DNA of 64,000 bases from Vulcanimicrobiota bacterium. Its GTDB lineage: Bacteria; Vulcanimicrobiota; Vulcanimicrobiia; Vulcanimicrobiales; Vulcanimicrobiaceae. Positions 53,306-62,274 of this stretch are shown here, piece by piece. The first letter of the stretch is position 1. Every line of letters begins with the position of its first letter. The stretch spans positions 1-64,000 of the forward strand of contig PMSI01000004.1 in NCBI GenBank assembly GCA_003168375.1. The letters are read 5' to 3'. Below the pieces are notes generated by a model. The model was given only the letters and a program-made list of their open reading frames with translations, did no database searches and was not told the DNA's origin. The translations under genes and the position numbers were made by a program.

Positions 53306-54398
53306 CTCAGCGCTCGGCGCCCTCGCGCTGATCGCGCTGGGCGCTTGCGCCCCTGCGCACGCGGCGTCGCCGCCGCCGCACGCAGCGCCGCCGCCGCAAG
53401 CGGCGAAACCCGCCCCGGCCCGCACCTTCCCCGCTCCGCCGGGGCTCGACGCGCGGCCGCTGATCGTCTCGGCCGCCGCAGCGCCGAAGCACATCTCGTT
53501 CGTCGGACAGATGGTCTCGATCCGCAGCGGCCAAACGCGCTCGTCCGCGGTCGTTTCCAAAATCGAGCACCGTGCGCCCGACGAAACGCGTCGCACGTAC
53601 CTCACGCCGCGCGATATGTACGGGCAGTTCGTGATCAGCCGAGGCGCGATGTCGTGGAACGTCGACCCGGTTCGCAAACGCGTCGTCGTGACCGAGAACA
53701 AGGCGGCGATCGATCCGGTCGCGGTCGTCGACGACATCGCGATGGTCGACGGAAACTACCGCGCGGTTCGCACCGCGTCGGACGTCGTGGCCGACCGCAA
53801 GGTCGACGTGGTCGATCTCGTGAGCCGCTACACCGGCGAACGCGTCATGCGGCTGTGGATCGACACGCAAACGCATGTCGTCCTCGGCAAGGAAGCGTAT
53901 CACAGTGACGGTTCGCTGGCCTGGCGCATGCGGTACGACGACATCCGGTACACCGACGGCATCCCCGCCGCGATCTTCACTGGCACCGCCCCGGCCGGCT
54001 TCCAGACCGTGCAGGGGCGCTCGTACCATCGCCCGCAGATGCTGCCCGGCGCGGTCCCGGATGCCGGCTTCAAGCCGATCACACCGCGCTATCTTCCCGA
54101 CGGGTTCGCCCTCATCGGCGCGGACGTCTCGCAGGTGAAGGGCGTCCGCAACCTGCACCTGATCTACTCCGACGGGATCCGCACGCTGTCGCTGTTCGAA
54201 ACCGCGACCGATCGCGCGATCGACTTCACCGGGATGAAGGCGCAGCGCACGCGCTTCGAGGACCACGACGCGCAGTACGTGCACGACGGTCCGACGACGC
54301 TGCTCGCCTGGCGCGAGCACGGTCTCGCCTTCGCGCTCGTCGGCGACCTCGAGCTCAAAGAGCTCACGCAGATAGCGACTTCGGTCATCCCGGACTAG
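53292..54398 (+). CDS. RseB/MucB-like periplasmic regulator, probable lipoprotein
   Basis: The 368-residue protein starts at GTG 53292, overlapping the anti-sigma gene by 14 bases. The N-terminus ALGALALIALGAC has a lipobox (LGAC). A proline-rich linker is followed by an LolA/RseB-like beta domain (about 75-230: ISFVGQMVSIRSGQ, TYLTPRDMYGQF, YTGERVMRLWIDTQTHVVL) and a second domain to the end (LPDGFALIGADVSQVKGV). In the known system RseB binds the anti-sigma factor and senses outer-membrane lipids. Confidence 0.82.
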   Translation: MRSASSALGALALIALGACAPAHAASPPPHAAPPPQAAKPAPARTFPAPPGLDARPLIVSAAAAPKHISFVGQMVSIRSGQTRSSAVVSKIEHRAPDETRRTYLTPRDMYGQFVISRGAMSWNVDPVRKRVVVTENKAAIDPVAVVDDIAMVDGNYRAVRTASDVVADRKVDVVDLVSRYTGERVMRLWIDTQTHVVLGKEAYHSDGSLAWRMRYDDIRYTDGIPAAIFTGTAPAGFQTVQGRSYHRPQMLPGAVPDAGFKPITPRYLPDGFALIGADVSQVKGVRNLHLIYSDGIRTLSLFETATDRAIDFTGMKAQRTRFEDHDAQYVHDGPTTLLAWREHGLAFALVGDLELKELTQIATSVIPD

Positions 54399-54429
54399 TC
54401 GCGCGCCGCGGCGCGCGTGATGGGCGGGT

Positions 54430-55269
54430 GTGGCTCTTTCATTGTCGTCGGTCTCGGCGGTAGTCGACCGCGTCGGTTCCGCGCGCGACGTCGCGCTCGG
54501 CACGTACTTCTTGCCGCACGGTGCGATGCGCGACGCTCTCGTCGCGGCCGCGCGCCGCGGCGCGCACGTCTCGGTGACGCTGCAAGCCGATCCGTACCGG
54601 AATCCCTACGGCGCGCAGTGCAACGCCGACGCGGCACGCGAACTGCGCGGCGCCGGCGCGTCCGTGACGCTCCTGCCGAGCGATCGCGCGCCCTTTCATC
54701 TCAAAGCCGCGGTGTGCGACGGCGTCACCTACCTCGACGATCGGAATTGGACGAAGCGCGGGCCGGAGACGGTCGTCGGCGACGACGACCCAGACGACGT
54801 GGCGCTGGTGCGCGAGGCGCTCGCCGGCCGCGGCGGCGCCGACGCGACCCTCGCGACGCGCAAGGACGAAGCACTGCGACGCGAGGTGGAGCTCGTCGAC
54901 GGCGCCGGCGCAGCGCCGGTCATCGTCGAGACGGAGCGCGTCGCGACGTCGCCGCTGACGCGCGCCCTGCAGCGTCATGCGGCATCGGGGGCGCCGACGA
55001 CACTCGTGCTCGGCCGTACCGCGCGGCACTCTGCGATCGAGACGCGGACACTCGCCGCGCTCGCCTCCTCCGGCGTTCGAATACGCGAAAGCGGCACGAA
55101 CGAGAAGCTCGCGCTCGCCGGCGACACCGCTTGGATCGGGTCGGGAAACGCGACCGGCGCCTCGGGGCGAGGCGCCGGTCAGCTCGAGTGGGGGATGCTC
55201 ACGCGCGAACCCGCGCTCGTCGCTGCGGTTCGCTCGGCGCTTGCGCGCGACGCCGGTCGAGCGGGTTAG
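54430..55269 (+). CDS. Phospholipase-D-like protein with one degenerate HKD site
   Basis: The 279-residue protein starts at GTG 54430. The first PLD motif is intact: HLKAAVCD (His90, Lys92, Asp97). The second repeat reads TNEKLALAGDTAWIGSGNAT, where the usual His is Asn, so the two-site enzyme chemistry may be lost or changed. No signal peptide is clear. It follows the sigma/anti-sigma/RseB-like genes by 31 bp and may belong to that envelope-stress operon. Its 3' end overlaps the convergent Spy-like gene by four bases. Confidence 0.75.
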   Translation: MALSLSSVSAVVDRVGSARDVALGTYFLPHGAMRDALVAAARRGAHVSVTLQADPYRNPYGAQCNADAARELRGAGASVTLLPSDRAPFHLKAAVCDGVTYLDDRNWTKRGPETVVGDDDPDDVALVREALAGRGGADATLATRKDEALRREVELVDGAGAAPVIVETERVATSPLTRALQRHAASGAPTTLVLGRTARHSAIETRTLAALASSGVRIRESGTNEKLALAGDTAWIGSGNATGASGRGAGQLEWGMLTREPALVAAVRSALARDAGRAG

Positions 55270-55637
55270 GCGGGCTGGCGGCGAGCCTGCTGGAGCGCGG
55301 TCCGCAGTTGCGTGCGCTGCGCCGGGGTCAGGATGGCTTCGACCTGCGCGCGCACCTTCTCACGGTTCGCTTTGCGCGTCGCGGGATCGGCGCCTTTGTT
55401 CTGGCCGCGCGCCTGCGCGAAAACCTGATCGATCTGGCTCTTCTGGGAGGCGCTCAGATTCAGTCCGCGCAGCGCGGAACGGAACGCATTGTGGTGGCGG
55501 CCGTTATGGGCGCCGGGCTGACCCGGCGCAGCGGCCGCTGCCGGGCCGACGGGCGGCGCCTGCTGCGCGAACGCGGCGACCGGGACGGTAAGGGAGGCCG
55601 CGAGTACGGCGGCGGCTAGGAAACGAATGCTGGACAA
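55266..55637 (-). CDS. Spy/CpxP-like periplasmic protein (LTxxQ motifs)
   Basis: The 123-residue protein has a signal peptide (SSIRFLAAAVLAASLTVPVA, cleavage near AFAQ) and a helical body with two LTxxQ-like motifs (LSASQKSQI and LTPAQRTQL), as in Spy/CpxP chaperones. A long Ala/Pro/Gly linker with His precedes the body. It likely acts as a periplasmic chaperone or stress sensor. Its position next to the sigma-E-like operon, though convergent, fits envelope stress. Confidence 0.78.
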   Translation of the reverse strand: MSSIRFLAAAVLAASLTVPVAAFAQQAPPVGPAAAAAPGQPGAHNGRHHNAFRSALRGLNLSASQKSQIDQVFAQARGQNKGADPATRKANREKVRAQVEAILTPAQRTQLRTALQQARRQPA

Positions 55638-55724
55638 GACGGTAGCTCCTGCGTCCGTGGGACGCGTGCGTGGTTCTCTTGTTCAGAATACGCGCCCGCC
55701 CGGCGAGTCGTCGTGAGAACCCCG

Positions 55725-56324
55725 TTAGATGACGGTACGGATCGCCTTGAGCAATTCAGCCTCGGGTTTCTCGCCGCTGCCGACGTAGCGGATCTTCTTG
55801 GCCGGATCGATGAGCACGAAGGTCGGGAACCCGTCCTTCAGATAGAGCCCAGCGACCTTGAGATCCGGGTCGAACGCGATCGGATAGCGCACGTTGAACT
55901 GGGCCCCGAAGCGGTTGACGTCGAGCTGCGACTCGGGCGAGGTTCCGTCGATCCCGTACGGGCTGCCGCTGACCGCGACGATCGCGAGCTTGCCCGGGTA
56001 CTTCGCTGCGATATCGTCCAGGACGACCGACTCGCGCTGGCAGTGCGGGCACCAGGTGGCGAACACCTCGAGCAGCACCGGCGTCGATACTTGGGCGAGA
56101 TCGAATGGTCCGGCGTTGGTCTGGACGGCAAACGCGGGAGCGGTGTCACCCACTTTGAGCTTGGAGACCGCCGGCGCGGTCGTGGCGGCCTTCTTCACGC
56201 TGCCGAGCGAGTTGAAGTAGCCCAAGACGCCGATGATCGCCACGACGATAAGGATCAGCACCGCGTAGATCACAACCTTGCGGCGGTCGGTGGACGAGGA
56301 CTTCGAGGATACGGCGCGGCTCAT
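55725..56324 (-). CDS. TlpA/ResA-type membrane-anchored thioredoxin
   Basis: The 199-residue protein has one membrane anchor (about residues 17-37), then GDTAPAFAVQTNAGPF, the active site FATWCPHCQRESVVL (Cys92, Cys95), the insert GIDGTSPESQLDVNRFGAQF, and a cis-Pro region FPTFVLIDPAK. It transfers electrons in the periplasm, for example in cytochrome or cuproprotein maturation. Its ATG overlaps the stop of the MauE-like gene by four bases, and MauE/DoxX partners commonly feed such proteins. Confidence 0.9.
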   Translation of the reverse strand: MSRAVSSKSSSTDRRKVVIYAVLILIVVAIIGVLGYFNSLGSVKKAATTAPAVSKLKVGDTAPAFAVQTNAGPFDLAQVSTPVLLEVFATWCPHCQRESVVLDDIAAKYPGKLAIVAVSGSPYGIDGTSPESQLDVNRFGAQFNVRYPIAFDPDLKVAGLYLKDGFPTFVLIDPAKKIRYVGSGEKPEAELLKAIRTVI

Positions 56325-56776
56325 GATGCGTTCCCGATTCGCCGGTCGACGGCGAGCGCCCCCGGGGGGCGCAGCGCGACGACGAGCGCGAGCGCTACAA
56401 AGACCGCGTCCCTCGCGACCTCCGCCCAGGTCGTGACCGTGGCGTCATTCGGGCCGAAGCAGCCGCACGATACGGTCATCCCGCGCACGACCGCGGAGGC
56501 GATCGCAATATCGAACAGCGCGAGAAGAATCACGGCGACCCACGCAGTCACCCGTGTGAACAGTCCGACGATCAGCAGACCGCCGAGCAAGATCTCCCAA
56601 TAGGGCAGCATCACGGCGAGCGGCCCGACGACTGCCTCCGGTAGCAGCCGGAACCCCGTGATCTGCGCTGCGAAGAGCGACGCGTTCCCGACCTTGGACG
56701 CGCCGGCCACCACGAAGATTCCCCCGATCGCGACGCGCAGGACCAGCACGAGCCAGTCCACGACCGCAGCGTTCAC
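56321..56776 (-). CDS. MauE/DoxX-family redox membrane protein
   Basis: The 151-residue protein has four hydrophobic segments. VLRVAIGGIFVVAGASKVGN starts the fold, and TVSCGCFGP, a conserved CxC loop of MauE/DoxX proteins, lies near residue 105. Such proteins pass electrons across the membrane to thiol-disulfide partners. It is coupled by four-base overlaps to the HDAC-like gene upstream and the TlpA-like gene downstream. Confidence 0.87.
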   Translation of the reverse strand: MNAAVVDWLVLVLRVAIGGIFVVAGASKVGNASLFAAQITGFRLLPEAVVGPLAVMLPYWEILLGGLLIVGLFTRVTAWVAVILLALFDIAIASAVVRGMTVSCGCFGPNDATVTTWAEVARDAVFVALALVVALRPPGALAVDRRIGNAS

Positions 56777-57798
56777 GAGGTCGCCCCGGTGAGCGCCGCC
56801 TGTTCGACTTCACGCACCAGCGCGCGCTGCGCGGGCGGGATCGCATGGACCTCGGTGCGCTCGATCTCGACCGCTTCTTCGAAACCGGCGATCGTATCGG
56901 CGACGCACTCGGCGACCGTCGGCGGATCGTAGCCGCCTTCCAGCACGAACAGCGCTCGGCCGTCGCAGTACGTGTCGGCGATCTCGCGGATCAGCCGTCC
57001 CATTTGGCGTGCGAACGACGGGTCGACGCCGAGATCGCCGACCGGATCGCCCACGACGACGTCGTAGCCGGCGCTCACCACGATCAGGCGTGGCCGGATG
57101 CGCTCCGCGAGCGCGCGCAGCGTGCGCGTATGGATCGCGAGAAAACCTTCGGTCGAGATGCCGCGCGCATCGATGGGAACGTTGACGAGCGCCGCGCCGG
57201 ACGCCACCCGGTTGCCACGCGGATCTCCGGTGCCGGGATAGGCCGGGTCCGCGTGGCTTCCCGCATACGAGACACCGCCGCCGATCATCGCCTGCGTCCC
57301 GTTACCGTGATGATAGTCGAAGTCCAGGATGAGAACGCGTTTCCCCTCGCCCTGCGCGTAGGTGCGCGCGGCGATCGCGGCGTTGTTGAAGACGCAGAAT
57401 CCCATCCCGCGCGCGGGCTCCGCATGATGGCCCGGCGGGCGCACGAGCGCGAACGTTCCACGGCGTCCGTCGACCGCGGCCTCGAGCGCGACCAAGGTCG
57501 CGCCGACGGCGCGGGCGGCGGCTTCGTACGAGCCGGCGTCGACCAGCGTGTCGCCGGTGGCGAGATCGGTTACGTAGCCCGGTTCGAGCGCGGCGCACGT
57601 CCTGCGCACCAACTCGATGTATGACGCCGGATGGACGCGCGCGATCTCGTCGGGACGCGCAACGCGCGCATCGACGCGTTCGCCGAACATGCCGCGCCGC
57701 TTCAGCTCGGCAGCGACGACGCGCACACGATCGGGTCCCTCCGGATGAGGAACGCCGCTCAGGTGCGCGGTGAGTCCGTCGTCGTAGGCGACGAGCAT
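56773..57798 (-). CDS. Histone-deacetylase-family (AcuC-like) amidohydrolase
   Basis: The 341-residue protein has HLSGVPHPEGPDRV, VRPPGHHAEPARGMGFCVFN (catalytic His pair), ILDFDYHHGNGTQAM (Zn ligands), IVVSAGYDVVVGDPVGDLGV and FVLEGGYDPPTVAECV. These are the full set for the class I/II HDAC fold. Bacterial members deacetylate acetoin-utilisation proteins, acyl-polyamines or acetyl-lysine. It sits four bases after the TPR gene in a packed operon. Confidence 0.92.
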   Translation of the reverse strand: MLVAYDDGLTAHLSGVPHPEGPDRVRVVAAELKRRGMFGERVDARVARPDEIARVHPASYIELVRRTCAALEPGYVTDLATGDTLVDAGSYEAAARAVGATLVALEAAVDGRRGTFALVRPPGHHAEPARGMGFCVFNNAAIAARTYAQGEGKRVLILDFDYHHGNGTQAMIGGGVSYAGSHADPAYPGTGDPRGNRVASGAALVNVPIDARGISTEGFLAIHTRTLRALAERIRPRLIVVSAGYDVVVGDPVGDLGVDPSFARQMGRLIREIADTYCDGRALFVLEGGYDPPTVAECVADTIAGFEEAVEIERTEVHAIPPAQRALVREVEQAALTGATS

Positions 57799-57802
57799 CG
57801 TC

Positions 57803-59395
57803 TTACGGTTTCGGCGGCGGGGTCTTCTTCGGCGCCGGCTTTGGGCTCTTCTTGGGGGCCGGGGCCGCAGTCTTCTTCGGCGCCGGGGATGGGTGACGGT
57901 CGATGGCGGCGATCAGCGATTTCAGTTCGTTCGCCGCCTGAGACCCGGGCTTCACGTACGTCAGCAGCCTCTGGTACGTCGCTTTCGCCTTGTCGGGCTG
58001 TTTCGCGCCCTGATAGCACTGGCCGAGCCCGAAGAGGATCGACGGGTTCTGCTTCGAGATGTCCGGAGCGCCCTTGTCCAATGCGTCGTACACCTGCACG
58101 CACTCGGCGTAGTTGCGCGTCTGGAGATCGGCTTGGCCGAGACCCATCAGCGCGTCGGGCGTGTGCTGGAGCGCGTAGGAGGCCTTGAACTCGCCGACGG
58201 CCTTGTCGAACTGCTTGTTCGCCGCGTACGTCGCGCCGAGCAGCAGGTGCGAGCGGGGGTCGTTCGGCGCCAGCTCGCTGACGCGCTTGAACTGATCGAT
58301 CGACTTCGAGATTTGATTCTGGGCGGCGTAGAGCTGGCCCAGCTTCGCGACCGCGTCGATCTGATCGCGGTTGGGTCCGGCGCCGGCGATGTACTCGCGC
58401 TCCGCGCCCGCGTTGTCTTTTTTCGCTTGCAGGTACTCGCCGTAGGCAGTGTGCGCCGAGAGCACGTTCGGGAACTCCGAGATCGCGCGCTTGAACGCCG
58501 CGGCGGCGTCGCCGTCCATCTTTTCGTTGGCGTAGACGACCGCTTCCTGATCGATCACCGCGACCTTGTCGTTGGGATCGGTCTGCAGCTTGTAGAGCGC
58601 ATCGTAGCTCGCAATCGCGTCCTTGACGTTGTGCTGCGCCGCCGCGATGCGCGCCTTGCCGATCAGCGCGTCGGCGTTGTTCGGGTCGACCGCGATCGCG
58701 CGGTCGTACAGCTGCGCTGCCAACGCGATCGCATTCTGCTGCGTGTACGTCTGCGCTTCGAGCAGCAGCGGACGGACGTCCTTGGGATCCAGCTTCAACG
58801 CCGCTTCGAGCTGCTGGCGCGCCTCGTCGAACTTCCCTTCGCCGGCCAGGACCTGGCCGTACGCCATGTACGCGTTCTTGTCGTCCTTGTTGAACGTCAC
58901 CGCGCGCTTCGCGACGCGCTCGGCGTCCTGCGGCCGGTTCAGGCGCATGTACATGTCGGTGAGCGTGCCGAGCACACCCGGGTTCGTCGGCTCGAGATTC
59001 GCCGCTTGCTCGAGATCGGCCAGCGACTCTTTCTGATGGCCCAGCGCGTTGTTCGCCAGACCGTCGAAGTAATAGACCTGCGCCGTCTTCGTCCCGTTCT
59101 GGAGCAGCTTCTGCGTCAGCGGAAGCGCCAGATCCGGGCGATTGATCTGGAGGTAGTCGGCAGCGAGCTCGGTCTGATTCGCCTTGTTGTTCGGATCGGT
59201 CTTGAGCGCGGCCTCGAGCCGCGGAATCGCCCGGTCGAGCGGTTCCGGGGTCGCCCCCGGTGTGGGCGATGGCGCGGGCGTCGGCGTCGCCGCCGCGGCC
59301 TTCGGCGCCGCGGCAGCCGGATGAACGCTCACGCCGGCGGCGGCGACGAGCGCGGCGGCCGAGAAGGCGAGAACGGGGAAAAGACGGCGCATCAT
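57803..59395 (-). CDS. Exported TPR protein
   Basis: The 530-residue protein has a signal peptide (to about residue 29), a Thr/Pro-rich linker, about 12 TPR units at 55-490 (LEAALKTDPNNKANQTELAA, LEAALKLDPKDVRPLLLEAQ, LYDRAIAVDPNNADALIGKA) and a Lys/Pro-rich tail. It is probably a periplasmic assembly or binding platform. It follows etfA by one base and precedes the HDAC-like gene by four, so it is in the same transcript as the electron-transfer flavoprotein genes. Confidence 0.82.
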   Translation of the reverse strand: MMRRLFPVLAFSAAALVAAAGVSVHPAAAAPKAAAATPTPAPSPTPGATPEPLDRAIPRLEAALKTDPNNKANQTELAADYLQINRPDLALPLTQKLLQNGTKTAQVYYFDGLANNALGHQKESLADLEQAANLEPTNPGVLGTLTDMYMRLNRPQDAERVAKRAVTFNKDDKNAYMAYGQVLAGEGKFDEARQQLEAALKLDPKDVRPLLLEAQTYTQQNAIALAAQLYDRAIAVDPNNADALIGKARIAAAQHNVKDAIASYDALYKLQTDPNDKVAVIDQEAVVYANEKMDGDAAAAFKRAISEFPNVLSAHTAYGEYLQAKKDNAGAEREYIAGAGPNRDQIDAVAKLGQLYAAQNQISKSIDQFKRVSELAPNDPRSHLLLGATYAANKQFDKAVGEFKASYALQHTPDALMGLGQADLQTRNYAECVQVYDALDKGAPDISKQNPSILFGLGQCYQGAKQPDKAKATYQRLLTYVKPGSQAANELKSLIAAIDRHPSPAPKKTAAPAPKKSPKPAPKKTPPPKP

Positions 59396-59396
59396 T

Positions 59397-60368
59397 CTAG
59401 GCGTGTACGGCTTTCGCGTCGCGGACGAGCTTCGTCAACTCCGGAACGATGACGAATGCGTCTCCGACGACGAGGAGATCGGCGAAATCAGCGATGGGAA
59501 CGTTACCGTCTTTGTTGATCGCGACGATCGTCTCGGACGTCCGCATGCCGACTTTGTGTTGGATCGCGCCGGAGATTCCGATCGCGAGGTAGAGTTGCGG
59601 GCTGATCGTTTTTCCGGTCTGCCCGACCTGGTGACCGTGAGAGACCCATCCGGCGTCGACCGCCGCACGAGATGCACCCACCGCACCGCCGAACGCGTCG
59701 GCGAGGTCCTTGAGGATCGTGGTGAACGGTTCCGGACCGCCCATCCCACGACCGCCGCTCACGACGACCGACGCCTCTTCGACGCCAAGTTCCGCTGCGG
59801 CTTCCTCGACCTCGTCCTCCACGGTGACCGTGGAGGCCTTCCCGCTCGACGGAATCTGAACGATCTCACCGGCTCCGGAAGTTTCCTTGGCGGCGAAAAC
59901 ATTCGGCCGGATAGCTGCCACGCCGAACGGCGAGCCGGTCAGCTTGCACGTCGTGATGACCAGGCCACCAAGCTTGGGCATGACGCACGAGACCTCACCA
60001 CCCTCGGTCTTGAAGTCGACGACATCGGCGTTGATACCGCAGTCGACGCGCGCCGCGAAGCGCGACCCGACGTCGCGCCCGATCATCGTGTTGCCGACCA
60101 GAACGAGCGCCGAGCCGATCGCTTTCGCGACGGCTTCGACCGCATCGACGGCGCCGTCGATGAAGCGGTCCTCGTCGGAGAGGTGGATCTGGTCGAGCGG
60201 ATAGCGCTTCAGCGTTTCAGCCGCTTGCTGCGCGCCGTCGCCGACCACGACCGCGTGCGCCTTCCCGCCGAGCTGATCGGCGAGCGCGCGCGCCTGGGTC
60301 GCCGCTTCCAGCGACGAACGGCGAATCGCGCCGTGCTTGTGCTCGATGAACGCGATGACGTTCTGCAT
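59397..60368 (-). CDS. etfA: Electron transfer flavoprotein, alpha subunit
   Basis: The 323-residue protein begins NVIAFIEHKHGAIRRSSLEA and carries the C-terminal FAD domain: VVVSGGRGMGGPEPFTTILK, VGASRAAVDAGWVSHGHQVG, QTGKTISPQLYLAIGISGAI, QHKVGM and IVAINKDGNVPIADFADLLV. With EtfB it carries electrons from acyl-CoA and other dehydrogenases to the quinone pool. The ATG overlaps the etfB stop (TGATG). Confidence 0.97.
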   Translation of the reverse strand: MQNVIAFIEHKHGAIRRSSLEAATQARALADQLGGKAHAVVVGDGAQQAAETLKRYPLDQIHLSDEDRFIDGAVDAVEAVAKAIGSALVLVGNTMIGRDVGSRFAARVDCGINADVVDFKTEGGEVSCVMPKLGGLVITTCKLTGSPFGVAAIRPNVFAAKETSGAGEIVQIPSSGKASTVTVEDEVEEAAAELGVEEASVVVSGGRGMGGPEPFTTILKDLADAFGGAVGASRAAVDAGWVSHGHQVGQTGKTISPQLYLAIGISGAIQHKVGMRTSETIVAINKDGNVPIADFADLLVVGDAFVIVPELTKLVRDAKAVHA

Positions 60369-61156
60369 CAGAGGAACTTCCGGTCCTTGAGGAATTGCAC
60401 GATCGTTTTCGCGCCTTCGGCGGGATCGGGCGCTTGCACGACCTGCCCCTTGGCGCGCGCCGGCGGTGTCGCGAGATCGGTGAGCTGCGCCTTCGCACCG
60501 TCGGTACCGACGGCGACCGTCAAGCCGAGATCGGCTGCGGCGAGCTGTTTGATCTCCTTTTTCTTGGCGCCCATGATGCCTTTGAGCGACGGATAGCGCG
60601 GCTCGTTGGCGGATTTCGTGACGCTGACAACCGCCGGCAGCGCAGCCGAGATCGTCATGTAGCCCGTCTCCGTCTCGCGCTGGACGCGCACGCGTCCGTC
60701 GGCAACGTCGATCTTGCGCGCATACGTCAGCCCCGGGAAGCCGAGCTTCTCCGCGAGCATACCGGGGAGATCACCGCTGATCGCGTCGGTCGACTGCGTG
60801 CCGGTGATGACCAGATCGGGATTCTGGGCCTTGATCCCGGCGGCGAGCGCAACCGCGGTGCCCCACAGGTCGCTGCCGCCGAGTGCGTCGTCCGAGATCA
60901 TCACCGCGTCGTCGGCGCCCATCGCGAGCGCCTTGCGCACGACCTCCTTGCCGGTGACGGGGGTCATCGAAACGATGGTCACCGTAGAACCATCGTTGAG
61001 CTTTTCTTTCAGCTGCAGCGCTGCTTCGATCGCGTACTCGTCGAACGGGTTCAAGACCGTTTCGACCCCGGTACGAACGAGGCGCTTGGTCGCCGGATCG
61101 ATGCGCTTGTCGGCGTTCGTATCCGGGACGAGTTTGACGGTGACGAGGATCTTCAG
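60368..61156 (-). CDS. etfB: Electron transfer flavoprotein, beta subunit
   Basis: The 262-residue protein has ILVTVKLVPDTNADKRIDPA, NPFDEYAIEAALQLKEK, GADDAVMISDD, GTQSTDAISGDLPGMLAEKL and ANEPRYPSLKGIMGAKKKEI, the family signature. I place the start at CTG 61156, which gives the normal family N-terminus (LKILVTVK) and has GGAGG nine bases upstream. The nearest canonical codon, TTG 61165, touches that ribosome site and so could not use it. Codons further upstream are not family-like. It leads the packed operon etfB-etfA-TPR-HDAC-MauE-TlpA. Confidence 0.95.
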   Translation of the reverse strand: MKILVTVKLVPDTNADKRIDPATKRLVRTGVETVLNPFDEYAIEAALQLKEKLNDGSTVTIVSMTPVTGKEVVRKALAMGADDAVMISDDALGGSDLWGTAVALAAGIKAQNPDLVITGTQSTDAISGDLPGMLAEKLGFPGLTYARKIDVADGRVRVQRETETGYMTISAALPAVVSVTKSANEPRYPSLKGIMGAKKKEIKQLAAADLGLTVAVGTDGAKAQLTDLATPPARAKGQVVQAPDPAEGAKTIVQFLKDRKFL

Positions 61157-61165
61157 CGGACGCAA

Positions 61166-61170
61166 CCTCC
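61166..61170 (-). promoter_or_regulatory. Ribosome binding site GGAGG that decides the etfB start
   Basis: GGAGG on the minus strand lies nine bases before CTG 61156 and directly against TTG 61165. The spacing supports CTG initiation. Confidence 0.7.
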
Positions 61171-61281
61171 GGACACGCGAAACCCGGCGGCTCGCCGGGT
61201 CATCGGGAACCTCCGTCAGTTCGGGGCGAAGGCCTGCGAGCCCCTTCAACCTATTCGAAATAATCGGTTAGCGGAGACTGG

Positions 61282-62160
61282 TCACTCCGCCACGCGGTCG
61301 TCGGAGCCGCCCGCGGGGAACACGGTGTCGCCGCGTTTGGCGAGCTTGAGCCCGTTGACGGTCGCCGCGACGTGTCCGACCGTCGTGAGTCCGGCTTTGT
61401 ACACGCTCGCGATCGCGTCGATGACCTGCCCGTGCGACGCCGCCGCGGGGAAGAACGTCGACTGGATCGGCTTGGTCGTCGCGTGATTCGCTTGCAGACG
61501 CACGCTCTGCTGATAGGCCTGGTTCCCGCCGGAGCTCGCGTTGCCGACGTTGGTGGCGGTGCCGTACTCTTCATGGGTCGCACTGCCGTCGACGGTGGAA
61601 TGAAAGCCCGTCGGGACGCCGTTCTTCGTGTCGCCCTGGAAGATGTGCTGCGCGTACGACGCCTCGACCGCGTTGCGCCCGGCGGCGATCGCACCGACGA
61701 TGCGCAGCCGCGTCGCTTCCGCCGGGTCGCCGCCGGCCTGCTGCAGGCGCGTCGCCTCCGCGTCGAGCGCGGCGGCGTCATCGGCGTCGATCCGGTTCCC
61801 CGTGATCAGCGCGGTTTCCGCAGCGAGCACGGTCGTGAAGGCGGCCGGCGCCACGGGGAGCTCGTAGCGCATCTGGTTGTAGACCGCCAGCAGCAGCGCG
61901 ACGCGGTTGGGCTGCGCGGTCTTCGCCGCTTCCTTCACCATGGCACGGATCTGCGAGTCCTTGTACGTCTTGAGCTGAACCGTCGCACCCGACGCGGGCC
62001 GCTCGGCGGGACCGACGGCGATGCGTGCGAGCGCGTGCATCGCCGGAACGTACGGGGCGACGGCGAGCGATACCGAGGTGCTACGCGTCTGGCGCACCGG
62101 ATCGGCGGGCAACCCCTGCGCGACTGTTGACGACGGCCGCTGAACTCGCTGATAGATCAT
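61282..62160 (-). CDS. EndoU-type nuclease toxin with LAR...VQ leader
   Basis: The 292-residue protein has no signal peptide. N-terminal residues 42-69 (HALARIAVGPAER... VQLKTYKD) match the leader of the neighbouring toxin (HSLARMSV... PIQMDRYEN). A helical linker follows. The C-terminal 130 residues read as an EndoU ribonuclease domain: AQHIFQGDTKNGVPTGFHS with the two catalytic-type histidines (172 and 187), and STFFPAAASHGQVIDAIASV. No immunity gene is adjacent. A shared leader on unlike nucleases suggests cargo for a secretion or contractile injection system. The N-terminal pattern recalls extracellular CIS (eCIS) cargo, an inference. Confidence 0.65.
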   Translation of the reverse strand: MIYQRVQRPSSTVAQGLPADPVRQTRSTSVSLAVAPYVPAMHALARIAVGPAERPASGATVQLKTYKDSQIRAMVKEAAKTAQPNRVALLLAVYNQMRYELPVAPAAFTTVLAAETALITGNRIDADDAAALDAEATRLQQAGGDPAEATRLRIVGAIAAGRNAVEASYAQHIFQGDTKNGVPTGFHSTVDGSATHEEYGTATNVGNASSGGNQAYQQSVRLQANHATTKPIQSTFFPAAASHGQVIDAIASVYKAGLTTVGHVAATVNGLKLAKRGDTVFPAGGSDDRVAE

Positions 62161-62274
62161 GCCCGATCCGCTACCTCACGTTCGCCGATGAAAAACAGCC
62201 TTGGACGACACCGTCCGCCGGTCCTCGCGCGGGCACATGGTCAGGTCCGCCGCGCTTGGCCGGACCGAACGCGC

